Assembly (NCBI GenBank): GCA_947632525.1
Contig: CANRPQ010000021.1
Coordinates: forward strand, 1 to 16,890
DNA from: an uncultured Clostridia bacterium
GTDB taxonomy: Bacteria > Bacillota > Clostridia > TANB77 > CAG-508
DNA: 16,890 nucleotides
Direction: 5' to 3'
The notes below the pieces were generated by a model. It was not told where the DNA came from. It did not search any database and worked only from the letters and a program-made list of their open reading frames with translations. Positions 5,934 to 13,190 of the stretch are shown here, in pieces. Within the stretch, counting starts at the first letter, position 1. The number at the start of each line of letters is the position of its first letter. The position numbers and the translations under genes are program-made.

Positions 5934-7595
5934 TTAGAAAATACCTATAATATTTCCTTTTTCATCTAAATTAATTTTTTCGGCTGCAGGTATTTTTGGA
6001 AGTCCTGGCATTGTCATTATTTTACCTGTTAGTACAACAATAAATTCTGCCCCTGATCTTAGCACTACATCTTGTACATCAATATTAAATTCTTCTTTAC
6101 ATTCTAAGTTTTTAGGGTCATCTGAGAAAGAATATTGTGTTTTTGCAATGCATACTGGTAAATTACTATACCCTAGTTCTACAATTTCTTTGATATGTTT
6201 TTTTGCTTCTTCTGTATATTCTATATCTTTTGCTCCATATATTTTTTGAGCTACTGCTTTTATTTTTTCTTCAATGCTTTCTTCTACATCATATGCAAAT
6301 TGGAAGTTATATGGTTGTTCTACTAATTTAGTTACCTTTTCTGCTAAGTCTACAGCACCTTCTCCACCTTTTTCCCAACTTTCTATTAGGCTTAATTCAA
6401 TTCCTTTTTCTTGTAATTTTTGCTTTAATAAATTAACTTCAGCATCAGTATCTTGTGTATATTTATTAATTCCTACAATAACATTTAATCCATAACGATT
6501 TTTTAAATTATCTACATGTCTTTCAAGATTCTTAAATCCTTTTTCTAAGTATTCTATACTTTCTTGATTTAGTTCTTCTTTTGGCATACCCCCATGGTAT
6601 TTTAATGCTTTTATAGTTGCAACACATACTACTGCATCTGGCTGTAAGTCTGCTTTTCTACATTTAATATCTAAGAATTTTTCTGCACCTAAATCTGCAC
6701 CAAATCCTGCCTCTGTAATAACATAGTCTCCTAATTTTAATGCTAATTTTGTTGCAATAACACTATTACATCCATGTGCAATATTTGCAAATGGTCCACC
6801 ATGTACTATAGCTGGAGTTTGCTCTAGTGATTGTACTAAATTTGGATTTATTGCATCTTTTAATAATACTGTCATTGCTCCTTCTGCTTTTAAGTCTTTT
6901 GCAGTAATTGGTTTATTTTCTTTTGTATATCCAACTATAATGTTTCCAATTCGTCTTTTTAAATCTTCTATATCTGTTGCTAGACAAAAGATTGCCATTA
7001 TTTCAGATGCTACAGAAATATCAAATCCGTCCATTCTTGGTACAACATTTTTTTCTTCTGATAATCCAGTATTTACTTTTCTTAATTGTCTATCATTTAG
7101 GTCTACACATCTTTTCCATACCACTCTATCAAATCCTAGTTCATTTCCAAAATATATGTGATTATCTATCATTGCAGAAAGTAGATTATTTGCAGATGTG
7201 ATTGCATGGATATCACCTGTAAAGTGTAAGTTTATATCTTCCATTGGAGCTATTTGGCTATGTCCACCACCAGTTGCTCCCCCTTTAATTCCAAATACAG
7301 GTCCTAATGAAGGTTCTCTTAAAGCAAGTACAGCGTTTTTACCTATTTTTCTAAGTCCGTCTGCCAAACCAATTGCCATTGTGGTTTTTCCTTCTCCTAA
7401 TGGTGTTGGATTAATAGCTGTTACTAAAATTAATTTTCCGTTTTTTTTGTTTTTTAACCTTTTATACACGTCAGAAGAAATTTTAGCTTTATATTTTCCG
7501 TATTGTTCTAGTTCTTCTTCTTGAATTCCTACATTTTGCGCTATTTTAGAAATTCTTTCTAATTTTGTATTTCTTGCAATTTCAACATCTTCCAT
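5934..7595 (-). CDS. fhs: formate-tetrahydrofolate ligase
   Basis: This enzyme joins formate to tetrahydrofolate using ATP, giving 10-formyl-THF for purines, initiator-tRNA formylation and, in acetogens, the methyl branch of the Wood-Ljungdahl pathway. The 553-residue length is normal for the family. The nucleotide-binding loop is PTPLGEGKTT (63-72). Other conserved stretches are EPSLGPVFGIKGGATGGG, HFTGDIHAIT, GFGADLGAEKF and the C-terminal GKIMTMPGLPKIPAA. The ATG has a strong AGGAGG seven bases upstream. It lies 62 bases after yuiD with no usable promoter in between, so it is probably the last gene of the asp23 run. Its product feeds Fmt, encoded about 4.4 kb upstream. No other C1-pathway gene is nearby, so acetogenesis cannot be inferred. 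Confidence 0.97.
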   Translation of the reverse strand: MEDVEIARNTKLERISKIAQNVGIQEEELEQYGKYKAKISSDVYKRLKNKKNGKLILVTAINPTPLGEGKTTMAIGLADGLRKIGKNAVLALREPSLGPVFGIKGGATGGGHSQIAPMEDINLHFTGDIHAITSANNLLSAMIDNHIYFGNELGFDRVVWKRCVDLNDRQLRKVNTGLSEEKNVVPRMDGFDISVASEIMAIFCLATDIEDLKRRIGNIIVGYTKENKPITAKDLKAEGAMTVLLKDAINPNLVQSLEQTPAIVHGGPFANIAHGCNSVIATKLALKLGDYVITEAGFGADLGAEKFLDIKCRKADLQPDAVVCVATIKALKYHGGMPKEELNQESIEYLEKGFKNLERHVDNLKNRYGLNVIVGINKYTQDTDAEVNLLKQKLQEKGIELSLIESWEKGGEGAVDLAEKVTKLVEQPYNFQFAYDVEESIEEKIKAVAQKIYGAKDIEYTEEAKKHIKEIVELGYSNLPVCIAKTQYSFSDDPKNLECKEEFNIDVQDVVLRSGAEFIVVLTGKIMTMPGLPKIPAAEKINLDEKGNIIGIF

Positions 7596-7657
7596 TATTT
7601 TTCCTCCTATTATTATAATTGATTTATATTTGCTTCTTAATTAATAAAAATTAAAAA

Positions 7658-8101
7658 TCAAATGATAATTCCTACTATAATTCCAATAATTGCTCCCACA
7701 ATTACTTGCACTGGTGTATGACCTAGTACTTCTACTAGTTTTTCAGATACTTCTACTCCACTTAATCCTGGTGTTTCTATTATTTTATTTAATAATTTTG
7801 CTTGTTTTCCTGCTGCTCTTCTTACTCCTGCAGCATCATACATAACTATAAATGAAAATATAAGTGAAATGCCAAATAAAGGGGACTTTATCCCTTCACT
7901 TTTTGCTATCATTGTAGTTAATGCTACAACTACCGCAGAATGTGAACTTGGCATTCCACCTGCTTGTAGAATTCTTTTAAAATTAAATTTTTTCGTTGTA
8001 ACTAAATCATAAATTAGCTTAAATAATTGTATACCAAACCATAGTAATAGTGGTACTATGATATATTTATACTCCTGTATAAAATTGATAATCCCCTGCA
8101 T
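7658..8101 (-). CDS. YuiD-like divergent PAP2-family membrane protein (DUF212)
   Basis: This 147-residue integral membrane protein belongs to the DUF212 / divergent PAP2 family (B. subtilis YuiD). The family is related to PAP2 phosphatases, but no reaction is firmly assigned. Visible hallmarks are GGMPSSHSA (48-56, including H54), YDAAGVRRAAGKQA (about 88-101) and LGHTPVQVIVGAIIGI near the C-terminus. Three or four hydrophobic helices are apparent (about 13-30, 52-65, 74-90, 130-147). Its ribosome site GGAAGAGG lies within the last codons of xseB, whose stop is two bases before this ATG, so translation is probably coupled. It stops with TGA. Confidence 0.92.
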   Translation of the reverse strand: MQGIINFIQEYKYIIVPLLLWFGIQLFKLIYDLVTTKKFNFKRILQAGGMPSSHSAVVVALTTMIAKSEGIKSPLFGISLIFSFIVMYDAAGVRRAAGKQAKLLNKIIETPGLSGVEVSEKLVEVLGHTPVQVIVGAIIGIIVGIII

Positions 8102-8103
8102 TT

Positions 8104-8337
8104 CTATTCCTCTTCCTGTATAAAGTTTTCTTCTTTAATAACTTGCTCATCTTTTAGTAGGATAGTAATTCTTTTTTCTGCACTTTCTAAAATCTCGCTA
8201 CAGTGTTTTGCTAATTTCGTTCCCTCTTCGAATTTATCAACTGATTCGTCTAAATTTAAGTTTCCTTTTTCTAAGTCCTCTGCAATTTTTTCTAATTGTT
8301 TCATTGCATCTTCAAAAGAAATGTCTTTTTCTGACAT
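8104..8337 (-). CDS. xseB: exodeoxyribonuclease VII small subunit
   Basis: XseB is the short helical subunit that decorates XseA in exonuclease VII, which degrades single-stranded DNA from both ends. The 77-residue length is typical. The family pattern is clear: SFEDAMKQLEKIAEDLEKGNLNLDESVDKFEEGTKL, split here as residues 7-22 and 23-42. The C-terminus ends in an acidic EEE tail. The ribosome site GGAGGAG lies six to seven bases before the ATG. It is separated from its partner gene xseA by an unrecognised gene of 165 codons, which is unusual since the two subunit genes are commonly adjacent. Confidence 0.95.
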   Translation of the reverse strand: MSEKDISFEDAMKQLEKIAEDLEKGNLNLDESVDKFEEGTKLAKHCSEILESAEKRITILLKDEQVIKEENFIQEEE

Positions 8338-8349
8338 ATATTGCTCCTC

Positions 8350-8847
8350 CTATCTTTCTTCTACTAATCCTGTAATAACATCTACAATATATCTAGAAAT
8401 AACTAATGTTGTTTTACTATTGTTAACAGAAACTACGTATCTTCCGTCGCCTTGTATACTTTCATTATTAAAAGATACTCCATTTAGACTTCCGCCGTCT
8501 TTTTTCCATTGTTCTTTTGCAAGTTCAATGGCTTTTTTCTCCCCTGGAGTAGTTTGTGAGTCTATTTCATCATTTTTGCTAGAAGCTTGGCCTTGGATTT
8601 GTGTATTAGTTTCTGTATTATTTTCTATATTCTCTTCATTTTCTGTATTTTCATCATTTAAAATATTATTTATTAAATTTTCTAAGCCTGTATTAGCATC
8701 ATCTAATATATTATCTTCTTGTGTGTTGGCATTTATTGGTTTTGAATTAAAGTGATTATATACTGCTAAAGCTATACCAAATGCTAATAAGGCAATAACT
8801 ACTACAATTATTATATTTCTCGTTATTTTGCTCATTTTTTTGTTCAT
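8350..8847 (-). CDS. membrane-anchored protein with acidic linker and PepSY-like C-terminal domain
   Basis: I do not recognise a named family for this 165-residue protein. It has a short basic N-terminus, one hydrophobic helix (about 10-30), a long low-complexity Asn/Glu/Asp/Thr linker (about 40-100), and a small folded C-terminal region (103-165). The last part, with AIELAKEQW, GDGRYVVSVNN and YIVDVITGLVEE, follows the helix-strand-strand pattern of PepSY/YpmB-like domains: an AxxxA helix, a Y-x-V strand and a final V-D-x-x-T-G. That assignment is inferred from pattern only. The likely topology is N-in with the domain outside the cell. An upstream in-frame ATG at 8922 would overlap xseA; the ATG at 8847 has AAGGAAGG just upstream and lies 16 bases after xseA. 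It sits between the two exonuclease VII subunit genes, which gives no direct functional clue. Confidence 0.75.
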   Translation of the reverse strand: MNKKMSKITRNIIIVVVIALLAFGIALAVYNHFNSKPINANTQEDNILDDANTGLENLINNILNDENTENEENIENNTETNTQIQGQASSKNDEIDSQTTPGEKKAIELAKEQWKKDGGSLNGVSFNNESIQGDGRYVVSVNNSKTTLVISRYIVDVITGLVEER

Positions 8848-8863
8848 TTCCTTCCTTTTAGAT

Positions 8864-10054
8864 TTATATGATTTTTGCTTTTGCTTTTCCGTCTTGCATC
8901 TGGATTGAAATTTCATCTTCAATTTTTAAGTCTGATATTTTTTTAACTGTTTGCCCATTTTTATATATAATTCCATATCCTCTTGCTAATGTTTTTAAAG
9001 GGCTTAATGTATCTAATTTTAAAATATGTTGCTGTAATTTTGCCTTATCTGCTTGCAATTTTTTTGAAATATTATATTCCATTGATTTTATTTGCATGTC
9101 TATAGACATATATTGTTCATTTATTTTTTGTAGTGGCTCTGTAAATACTCTGCTTTTCATGCATTTTTCATATCGTAGTTTCATTAATTGTAATTTTCTT
9201 GTTAAAGACTGTTTAAATCTATTTTTATATCCTTCTAATTTTATTTTTAATTCTTGAATATCCGGTACTGCTAGTTCTGCTGCTGCAGAAGGTGTAGGTG
9301 CTCTTAAGTCTGCTACAAAATCTGCTATTGTAAAGTCTGTTTCATGCCCTACTGCAGATATAATTGGTATTTTTGAAGAATAAATAGCTCTTGCTAGAAT
9401 TTCCTCATTAAAAGGCCATAAGTCTTCTAAAGAGCCACCACCCCTAGCAATAATTAAAACATCTGCTAGGTTTTGTTCATTCATAAGTTCTATTCCTTTA
9501 GCAATTTTTTCAGCAGCACCTTCTCCTTGAACGGGAACAGGAAATAATCTAATTACCACGTTTGAATTTCTTCTAGTAGATACATTTATAATGTCGCGAA
9601 TTACTGCACCAGTGTTAGAAGTTAATACTCCAATTGTTTTAGGGTACATTGGAATTTTCTTTTTATGATCTTGTGCAAAAAGTCCCTCATTTTCTAATTT
9701 TAATTTTAGTTTTTCATAAGCAGCACTTAAGTCCCCTAGTTTTCCAAGTGGTTTTATTGCTTTAGCATAAAGTTGATATGTTCCATCTCTTTCAAAAACA
9801 GATACACTTCCTAAAATCATTACTTTCATTCCATCTTCTGGTTCAAAGTCTAAATGTGCTGTATATGTTTTGAACATTATACATTTTATTAAAGAGTTTT
9901 CGTCTTTTAATGTAAAATATAAATGGCCTGTATAATGATGTTTATAATTAGAAATTTCGCCTTCTACTAAAACACTATCAAAGTATTCATCTTCTTCAAA
10001 TTTACTTTTAATATATTGATTTAATTGTGTTACACTAATTGGATTATATGTCAT
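8864..10054 (-). CDS. xseA: exodeoxyribonuclease VII large subunit
   Basis: XseA is the catalytic subunit of exonuclease VII. The protein is 396 residues, somewhat shorter than the E. coli enzyme. It has an N-terminal OB domain (about 1-100, with the VEGEISNYKHHYTGHLYF motif) and a central catalytic domain containing D154 (IRDII), R204 (IIARGGGSLEDLW), H237 and D240 (AVGHETDF), equivalent to the E. coli catalytic residues. A long helical region (about 265-345) that would bind XseB and a small C-terminal domain ending in GYGIIYKNGQTVKKI and DGKAKAKI follow. The ATG has GAGAGGAA upstream. It follows nusB by 21 bases, consistent with one transcript; nusB-xseA-xseB order is common in Bacillota. 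Confidence 0.97.
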   Translation of the reverse strand: MTYNPISVTQLNQYIKSKFEEDEYFDSVLVEGEISNYKHHYTGHLYFTLKDENSLIKCIMFKTYTAHLDFEPEDGMKVMILGSVSVFERDGTYQLYAKAIKPLGKLGDLSAAYEKLKLKLENEGLFAQDHKKKIPMYPKTIGVLTSNTGAVIRDIINVSTRRNSNVVIRLFPVPVQGEGAAEKIAKGIELMNEQNLADVLIIARGGGSLEDLWPFNEEILARAIYSSKIPIISAVGHETDFTIADFVADLRAPTPSAAAELAVPDIQELKIKLEGYKNRFKQSLTRKLQLMKLRYEKCMKSRVFTEPLQKINEQYMSIDMQIKSMEYNISKKLQADKAKLQQHILKLDTLSPLKTLARGYGIIYKNGQTVKKISDLKIEDEISIQMQDGKAKAKII

Positions 10055-10075
10055 AAGTTCCTCTCATTTTAATTT

Positions 10076-10495
10076 TTATTCTAATCCTTGTTGTTTAATA
10101 ATATTTGCTAGAATTCCGTTAACAAAGGAAGAAGAATTATCATCTCCATATTTTTTAGCTAATTCTACTACTTCGTTTACTACTACTTTATAAGGTAATT
10201 TAGTTTCTATTATTTCATATATTCCTAGTTTAAGTAATACTAGGTTTACTTTAGAAATTCTACTAATATTCCATTTTTCTTTTAAGTTTTTAGAAATCAT
10301 CTTTGTAATTTTTTCTTCTTTTTTTGCAATTCCTGATATGGTTTCTTTGACATATTTAATAACTTTTTCTTCTTGTACTTCGTTTTCTTTTAAGAATAAT
10401 TCAATTTGTTCTTTTTTTTCACTATCATTTACTTTTTGAATTTCTAAGCTATATAATAGTTCAAATGCCAAAGTTCTTCCTTCTGTTCTTGTCAT
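10076..10495 (-). CDS. nusB: transcription antitermination factor NusB
   Basis: NusB binds boxA RNA with S10 (NusE) and promotes antitermination and assembly of rRNA. At 139 residues it has the normal all-helical layout. Family features are the N-terminal TRTEGRTLAFELLYSLE, the central LKEKWNISRISKVNLVLLKLGIYEI, and the C-terminal PYKVVVNEVVELAKKYGDDNSSSFVNGILANI, here quoted in parts for recognition of the family. The region corresponding to the RNA-binding arginine-rich N-terminus is conserved. AAGGGG lies about ten bases before the ATG. The gene sits between the DUF2273 protein gene and xseA, an arrangement common in Clostridia, where nusB follows the Asp23 cluster. Confidence 0.96.
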   Translation of the reverse strand: MTRTEGRTLAFELLYSLEIQKVNDSEKKEQIELFLKENEVQEEKVIKYVKETISGIAKKEEKITKMISKNLKEKWNISRISKVNLVLLKLGIYEIIETKLPYKVVVNEVVELAKKYGDDNSSSFVNGILANIIKQQGLE

Positions 10496-10527
10496 GCTTT
10501 AATTCCCCTTTATATTTTGTTAAATAC

Positions 10528-10743
10528 TTATAACTTGTCAATAAAGTTCTTTGTTTTTTCTTTTACTGTTTCTTTATTGGTGTGTATATATGCTCCTGCC
10601 CATATACATGCAATTATTATTGCAATAGCTAATATTACCTTGTAAAAATTAGTAAAAACAATTAGCATTGCTAATATAACTCCTACAATTAATCCAATAA
10701 TTGCTCCGCCATATTTATTCCAAAATTTTGTATATCCTTCCAT
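10528..10743 (-). CDS. DUF2273-type small membrane protein
   Basis: This 71-residue protein has two hydrophobic helices (about 13-32 and 34-51) separated by FTNFYK, then a charged C-terminal tail. Size, the YGGAIIGLIVG glycine-rich first helix, and position directly between amaP and nusB fit the DUF2273 family, which accompanies Asp23/AmaP membrane complexes. No biochemical role is known to me. The ribosome site GGGAGG lies seven to eight bases before the ATG, and the gene is 15 bases after amaP, so the two are co-transcribed. Confidence 0.85.
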   Translation of the reverse strand: MEGYTKFWNKYGGAIIGLIVGVILAMLIVFTNFYKVILAIAIIIACIWAGAYIHTNKETVKEKTKNFIDKL

Positions 10744-10758
10744 AATTAATGACCTCCC

Positions 10759-11316
10759 TTACTCTTGAGTAATTTCCTTTACAGGCTCAATACCTTTTAC
10801 CTTAATATTTACTTCCTTTACTTCTAAGTCTGAAGTCTTTTTAATTGTTGTTTTTATTTTAGTTTGTAAATTAGATGATAATTCCTTAATTATTGCATTT
10901 TCTTTTACACTTAAATTTACAAATACTTTTACATTATTTTCTTTGTCTAATTCTACTCTAGTAGTTACATTTTCTGCACTTTCAAATCCTTTTACAACTC
11001 CATTTACTAAATTTTCTAAAGTATCTTTTGTAATTAATAATTTACCATCTGAATTTTCTAATAAAATACCATTTTTGTAATCAATTTCTCGTTTTGAACT
11101 AGATTCAAAAAAGATACATTTAATTGCTAATAAAATAAATACTACGTTTAGTGCTAGTAGTACATTAGAAGCTATTTGGTCATGTATAGTTGCATCTACT
11201 ATTCCATATACCCAATCAATATTAATCCAACCAAAAATCATAAAACAAATAATTATGGCAATAAATAGTATTAATGTTGAGAATAGTGCTAGTCCTATTT
11301 TATCTAATAATTTCAT
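10759..11316 (-). CDS. amaP: alkaline shock response membrane anchor protein AmaP
   Basis: AmaP anchors Asp23 at the membrane and contributes to envelope-stress homeostasis. The 185-residue protein has two N-terminal membrane helices (about 8-30 and 50-70) and a cytoplasmic part from about 75 onward that itself has an Asp23-like alpha/beta pattern (LLITKDTLENLVNGVVKGFES, then VKVFVNLSVKENA and VKEVNIKVKGIEPV, given as separate stretches). This matches the S. aureus AmaP layout. The ATG is preceded by AGGAGG at an ideal distance. It follows the Asp23-family gene after a 143-base spacer containing a + strand terminator-like hairpin, then runs directly into the DUF2273 gene. Confidence 0.9.
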   Translation of the reverse strand: MKLLDKIGLALFSTLILFIAIIICFMIFGWINIDWVYGIVDATIHDQIASNVLLALNVVFILLAIKCIFFESSSKREIDYKNGILLENSDGKLLITKDTLENLVNGVVKGFESAENVTTRVELDKENNVKVFVNLSVKENAIIKELSSNLQTKIKTTIKKTSDLEVKEVNIKVKGIEPVKEITQE

Positions 11317-11341
11317 AAAGTTTTCCTCCTATAAATTGGTA

Positions 11342-11371
11342 GGCACAGTGAAAATGACTGTGCCCTTTTTT
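11342..11371 (+). terminator. terminator-like hairpin on the strand opposite to the genes
   Basis: GGCACAGT (11342-11349) pairs perfectly with ACTGTGCC (11357-11364) around a 7-base loop, followed by CTTTTTT. It reads as an intrinsic terminator on the + strand, yet both neighbours (Asp23-family and amaP) are on the - strand. A third segment, GCACAG (11375-11380), could also pair with the CTGTGC arm. The surrounding gap 11317-11459 holds no ORF; it also has a small AGGCA/TGCCT hairpin just after the Asp23-family stop. Confidence 0.6.
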
Positions 11372-11459
11372 ACTGCACAGGAAGAATTAAATATTTTCCT
11401 ATACAACAAGGTTAAGTTTCCTTAGTTCTCTTGAATATTTACGAGGCAAAATGCCTTTC

Positions 11460-11885
11460 TTATTTATTTTCTTCACTATTTTGTGCATTTTCCATATTTT
11501 GTGTGTTAACTCCTTGAACGTGAACGTTTACTTCTATTACTTTTAATCCAGTCATTTTTTCTACTGCTGTTTTAACTCGGTTTTGAATTTCAAAAGCAAC
11601 ATCTGGTATTCTTGTACCATATTCTACTATAATGTTAACGTCAATTTTTGTTTCTTTTTCTCCAGATTCTACTTTAATACCTTTTGATAAATTTTTCTTT
11701 CCGCTAAGTACTTCAGAAATACCACCAGCAAATCCTCCTGACATTTCTGCTACTCCTGGAACCTCAGCTACAGCAACTCCTGCTATTACAGCAATTACAT
11801 CATCTGCTATCTTTATATTTGCATTGTTCTCTAAAGCAACTTCTCCATTATTTTCTTCAACTACTTCTTTCTTTTCTTCTTCCAT
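11460..11885 (-). CDS. Asp23/Gls24-family envelope stress protein
   Basis: Asp23-family proteins are abundant cytoplasmic proteins tethered near the membrane by AmaP and linked to envelope homeostasis. From the chosen start the product has 141 residues: an acidic N-terminal tail (1-22), then the Asp23 domain (about 24-125) with IKIADDVIAVIAGVAVAEVPGV, split as residues 25-44, GGFAGGISEVLSG, the VDVNIIVEYGTRIPDVA-like strand (82-97), and VIEVNVHVQGV (117-126). A longer reading frame starts at 11942, but the ATG at 11885 has AAGGAGG nine bases upstream and a promoter just before it, whereas the longer start would fall around the promoter -10. It heads the asp23-amaP-DUF2273-nusB-xse run. Confidence 0.93.
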   Translation of the reverse strand: MEEEKKEVVEENNGEVALENNANIKIADDVIAVIAGVAVAEVPGVAEMSGGFAGGISEVLSGKKNLSKGIKVESGEKETKIDVNIIVEYGTRIPDVAFEIQNRVKTAVEKMTGLKVIEVNVHVQGVNTQNMENAQNSEENK

Positions 11886-11932
11886 AAAAATTTCCTCCTT
11901 CTTATTATTAAAACATATTTTAATATGATATA

Positions 11933-11961
11933 AGTATATCAATTCTATAAAAATTTTACAA
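11933..11961 (-). promoter_or_regulatory. sigma-A-type promoter of the Asp23-family operon
   Basis: On the - strand, TTGTAA (11961-11956) and TATACT (11938-11933) are separated by 17 bases. The predicted leader is about 40 bases. Its position supports the downstream ATG at 11885 as the start. No sigma-B-type GTTT...GGGTAT signature was seen. Confidence 0.6.
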
Positions 11962-11985
11962 CTATTTTTTGAAATTTAATAGATA

Positions 11986-12972
11986 TTATTCTAATATGCT
12001 TCCCGCTTCTAGTCTATTTCCTCGTAAGAAGTCTGATATGTTCATTTTTTTAGCATTTTCTGCTTGAATTTCTAAGACTTTAATTATTCCATTCTTTGCT
12101 TTAATGTATAATCCCTGTTTTTCATCTGAAATCAAAATTGTGCCTGCTGTTATTTGAGGAAGTCTATAGCTGTATTCTTTCATAGGCTCATATACTTCTA
12201 AAAATTCATTATCCTCTAAGCTTTGTACTTTCCAGAATTTTATTTTCTTGCCATTTAAGAATGTATATGCACCCATAATTGGATTTAAGCCTCTAACTAA
12301 ATTTTTAATTTCTGAAGCTGATTTTTCTTCCCAGTTAATCTGTGCCATTTCCTTTTTTAGCATTGGAGCCATAGTATATTCTTCTGTTTGTTTTTCTCTT
12401 GGTGCATTTCCATTTTCTATTAATTCTAAAGTTTTTACTAATAATTTGCCACCAACTTTACTTAATCTATCCCATAATTCTCCTGTTGTTTCTTCTTCTC
12501 CAATTTCTATTTCTTGTTTTAAAATCATATCTCCTGTATCCATTCCTGCATCCATATACATAGTTGTCACTCCTGTAGTTTTATCGCCATTTAGTACTGC
12601 CCACTGAATTGGAGCAGCACCTCTATATTTTGGAAGTAATGATGCATGAACATTTATGCAACCTAATTTTGGAATATCTAACAATTCTTGTGGTAATATT
12701 TTTCCATATGCAACAACACAAATTAAATCTGGATTTAATCCTTTTATTTGTTCTAAAAATTCCATATTATTCTTTACTTTTTCAGGTTGATATACAGGTA
12801 TTTCCTTTGAAATAGCATATTGTTTTACTGGTGATGCTACCATTTTCATTCCTCTTCCTTGAGGTTTATCTGGGTTTGTTACAACTGCCATTATGTTGTG
12901 TCCTTTTTCTACTATGCATTTTAAAGATTCTTCTGCAAAATCAGGTGTTCCCATAAATATAATGTTAAGCAT
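11986..12972 (-). CDS. fmt: methionyl-tRNA formyltransferase
   Basis: Fmt formylates initiator Met-tRNA with 10-formyl-THF, the product of the fhs gene farther along this strand. The 328-residue length is slightly over the usual 310-320. The formyltransferase domain (1-190) shows MGTPDFA, the catalytic N107 and H109 in INVHASLLP, the SLLPKYRGAAPI signature (111-122) and D145 in MDAGMDTGD. The C-terminal tRNA-binding domain (about 205-328) includes IKNLVRGLNPIMGAYT (part shown). The usual partner gene def is not adjacent. The gene has its own promoter, AAAGGAG lies about 11 bases upstream of the ATG, and it ends 100 bases before the Asp23-family ATG with the next promoter in between. Confidence 0.97.
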   Translation of the reverse strand: MLNIIFMGTPDFAEESLKCIVEKGHNIMAVVTNPDKPQGRGMKMVASPVKQYAISKEIPVYQPEKVKNNMEFLEQIKGLNPDLICVVAYGKILPQELLDIPKLGCINVHASLLPKYRGAAPIQWAVLNGDKTTGVTTMYMDAGMDTGDMILKQEIEIGEEETTGELWDRLSKVGGKLLVKTLELIENGNAPREKQTEEYTMAPMLKKEMAQINWEEKSASEIKNLVRGLNPIMGAYTFLNGKKIKFWKVQSLEDNEFLEVYEPMKEYSYRLPQITAGTILISDEKQGLYIKAKNGIIKVLEIQAENAKKMNISDFLRGNRLEAGSILE

Positions 12973-13005
12973 ATATTATTATCTCCTTTATTATTTTATT
13001 AAAAT

Positions 13006-13034
13006 ATTATACCCTATTTTAACAAATATTTTAA
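13006..13034 (-). promoter_or_regulatory. sigma-A-type promoter of fmt
   Basis: On the - strand, a perfect TATAAT (13011-13006) follows TTAAAA (13034-13029) with a 17-base spacer. The predicted leader is about 25-30 bases. The -10 overlaps the arm ATAGGGTA, which is complementary to TACCCTAT about 28 bases upstream, so an operator or hairpin at the promoter is possible. Confidence 0.6.
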
Positions 13035-13080
13035 TAGGATTCAAGATAGGGTAAATAATATATCTGTATAAAAGCATATT

Positions 13081-13146
13081 AAAGAGGATACCTCTTTCTT
13101 TTTACTGTACTCTCTAATGTAACAGTTAAAAATAGGAACCCTCTTT
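13081..13146. repeat. nested inverted repeat between spoIIQ and fmt
   Basis: The 218-base gap between spoIIQ and fmt holds no ORF. Its centre has outer arms AAAGAGGATACC (13081-13092) and GGAACCCTCTTT (13135-13146) and an inner stem TTTTTACTGT / ACAGT-T-AAAAA (99-108 with 122-132 of the 13 kb block, one bulge). A competing compact hairpin, AAAGAGG-ATA-CCTCTTT (13081-13097), is followed by CTTTTT on the + strand. The G-U wobble in the outer arm forms only in - strand RNA. It may be the 3' end structure of the spoIIA-spoIIQ transcript, or a small mobile palindrome. Confidence 0.6.
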
Positions 13147-13190
13147 AAAATATATTTATTTTATTCATAATTATATTATCTTTTTAGATT

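Noticed and set aside
7596..7657. TATAAT just upstream of fhs on the - strand as a promoter
   Set aside because: The hexamer abuts the AGGAGG ribosome site, so transcription would begin inside or after it and remove it; the -35 is also weak.
8321..8755. 144-codon + strand reading frame
   Set aside because: It is antisense to the end of xseB and the membrane-protein gene, has composition typical of a reversed coding frame, no ribosome site and no recognisable domain.
11886..11942. Longer N-terminus for the Asp23-family protein
   Set aside because: The extra 19 residues are not family-like, the start falls around the promoter -10, and the ATG at 11885 has a strong ribosome site.
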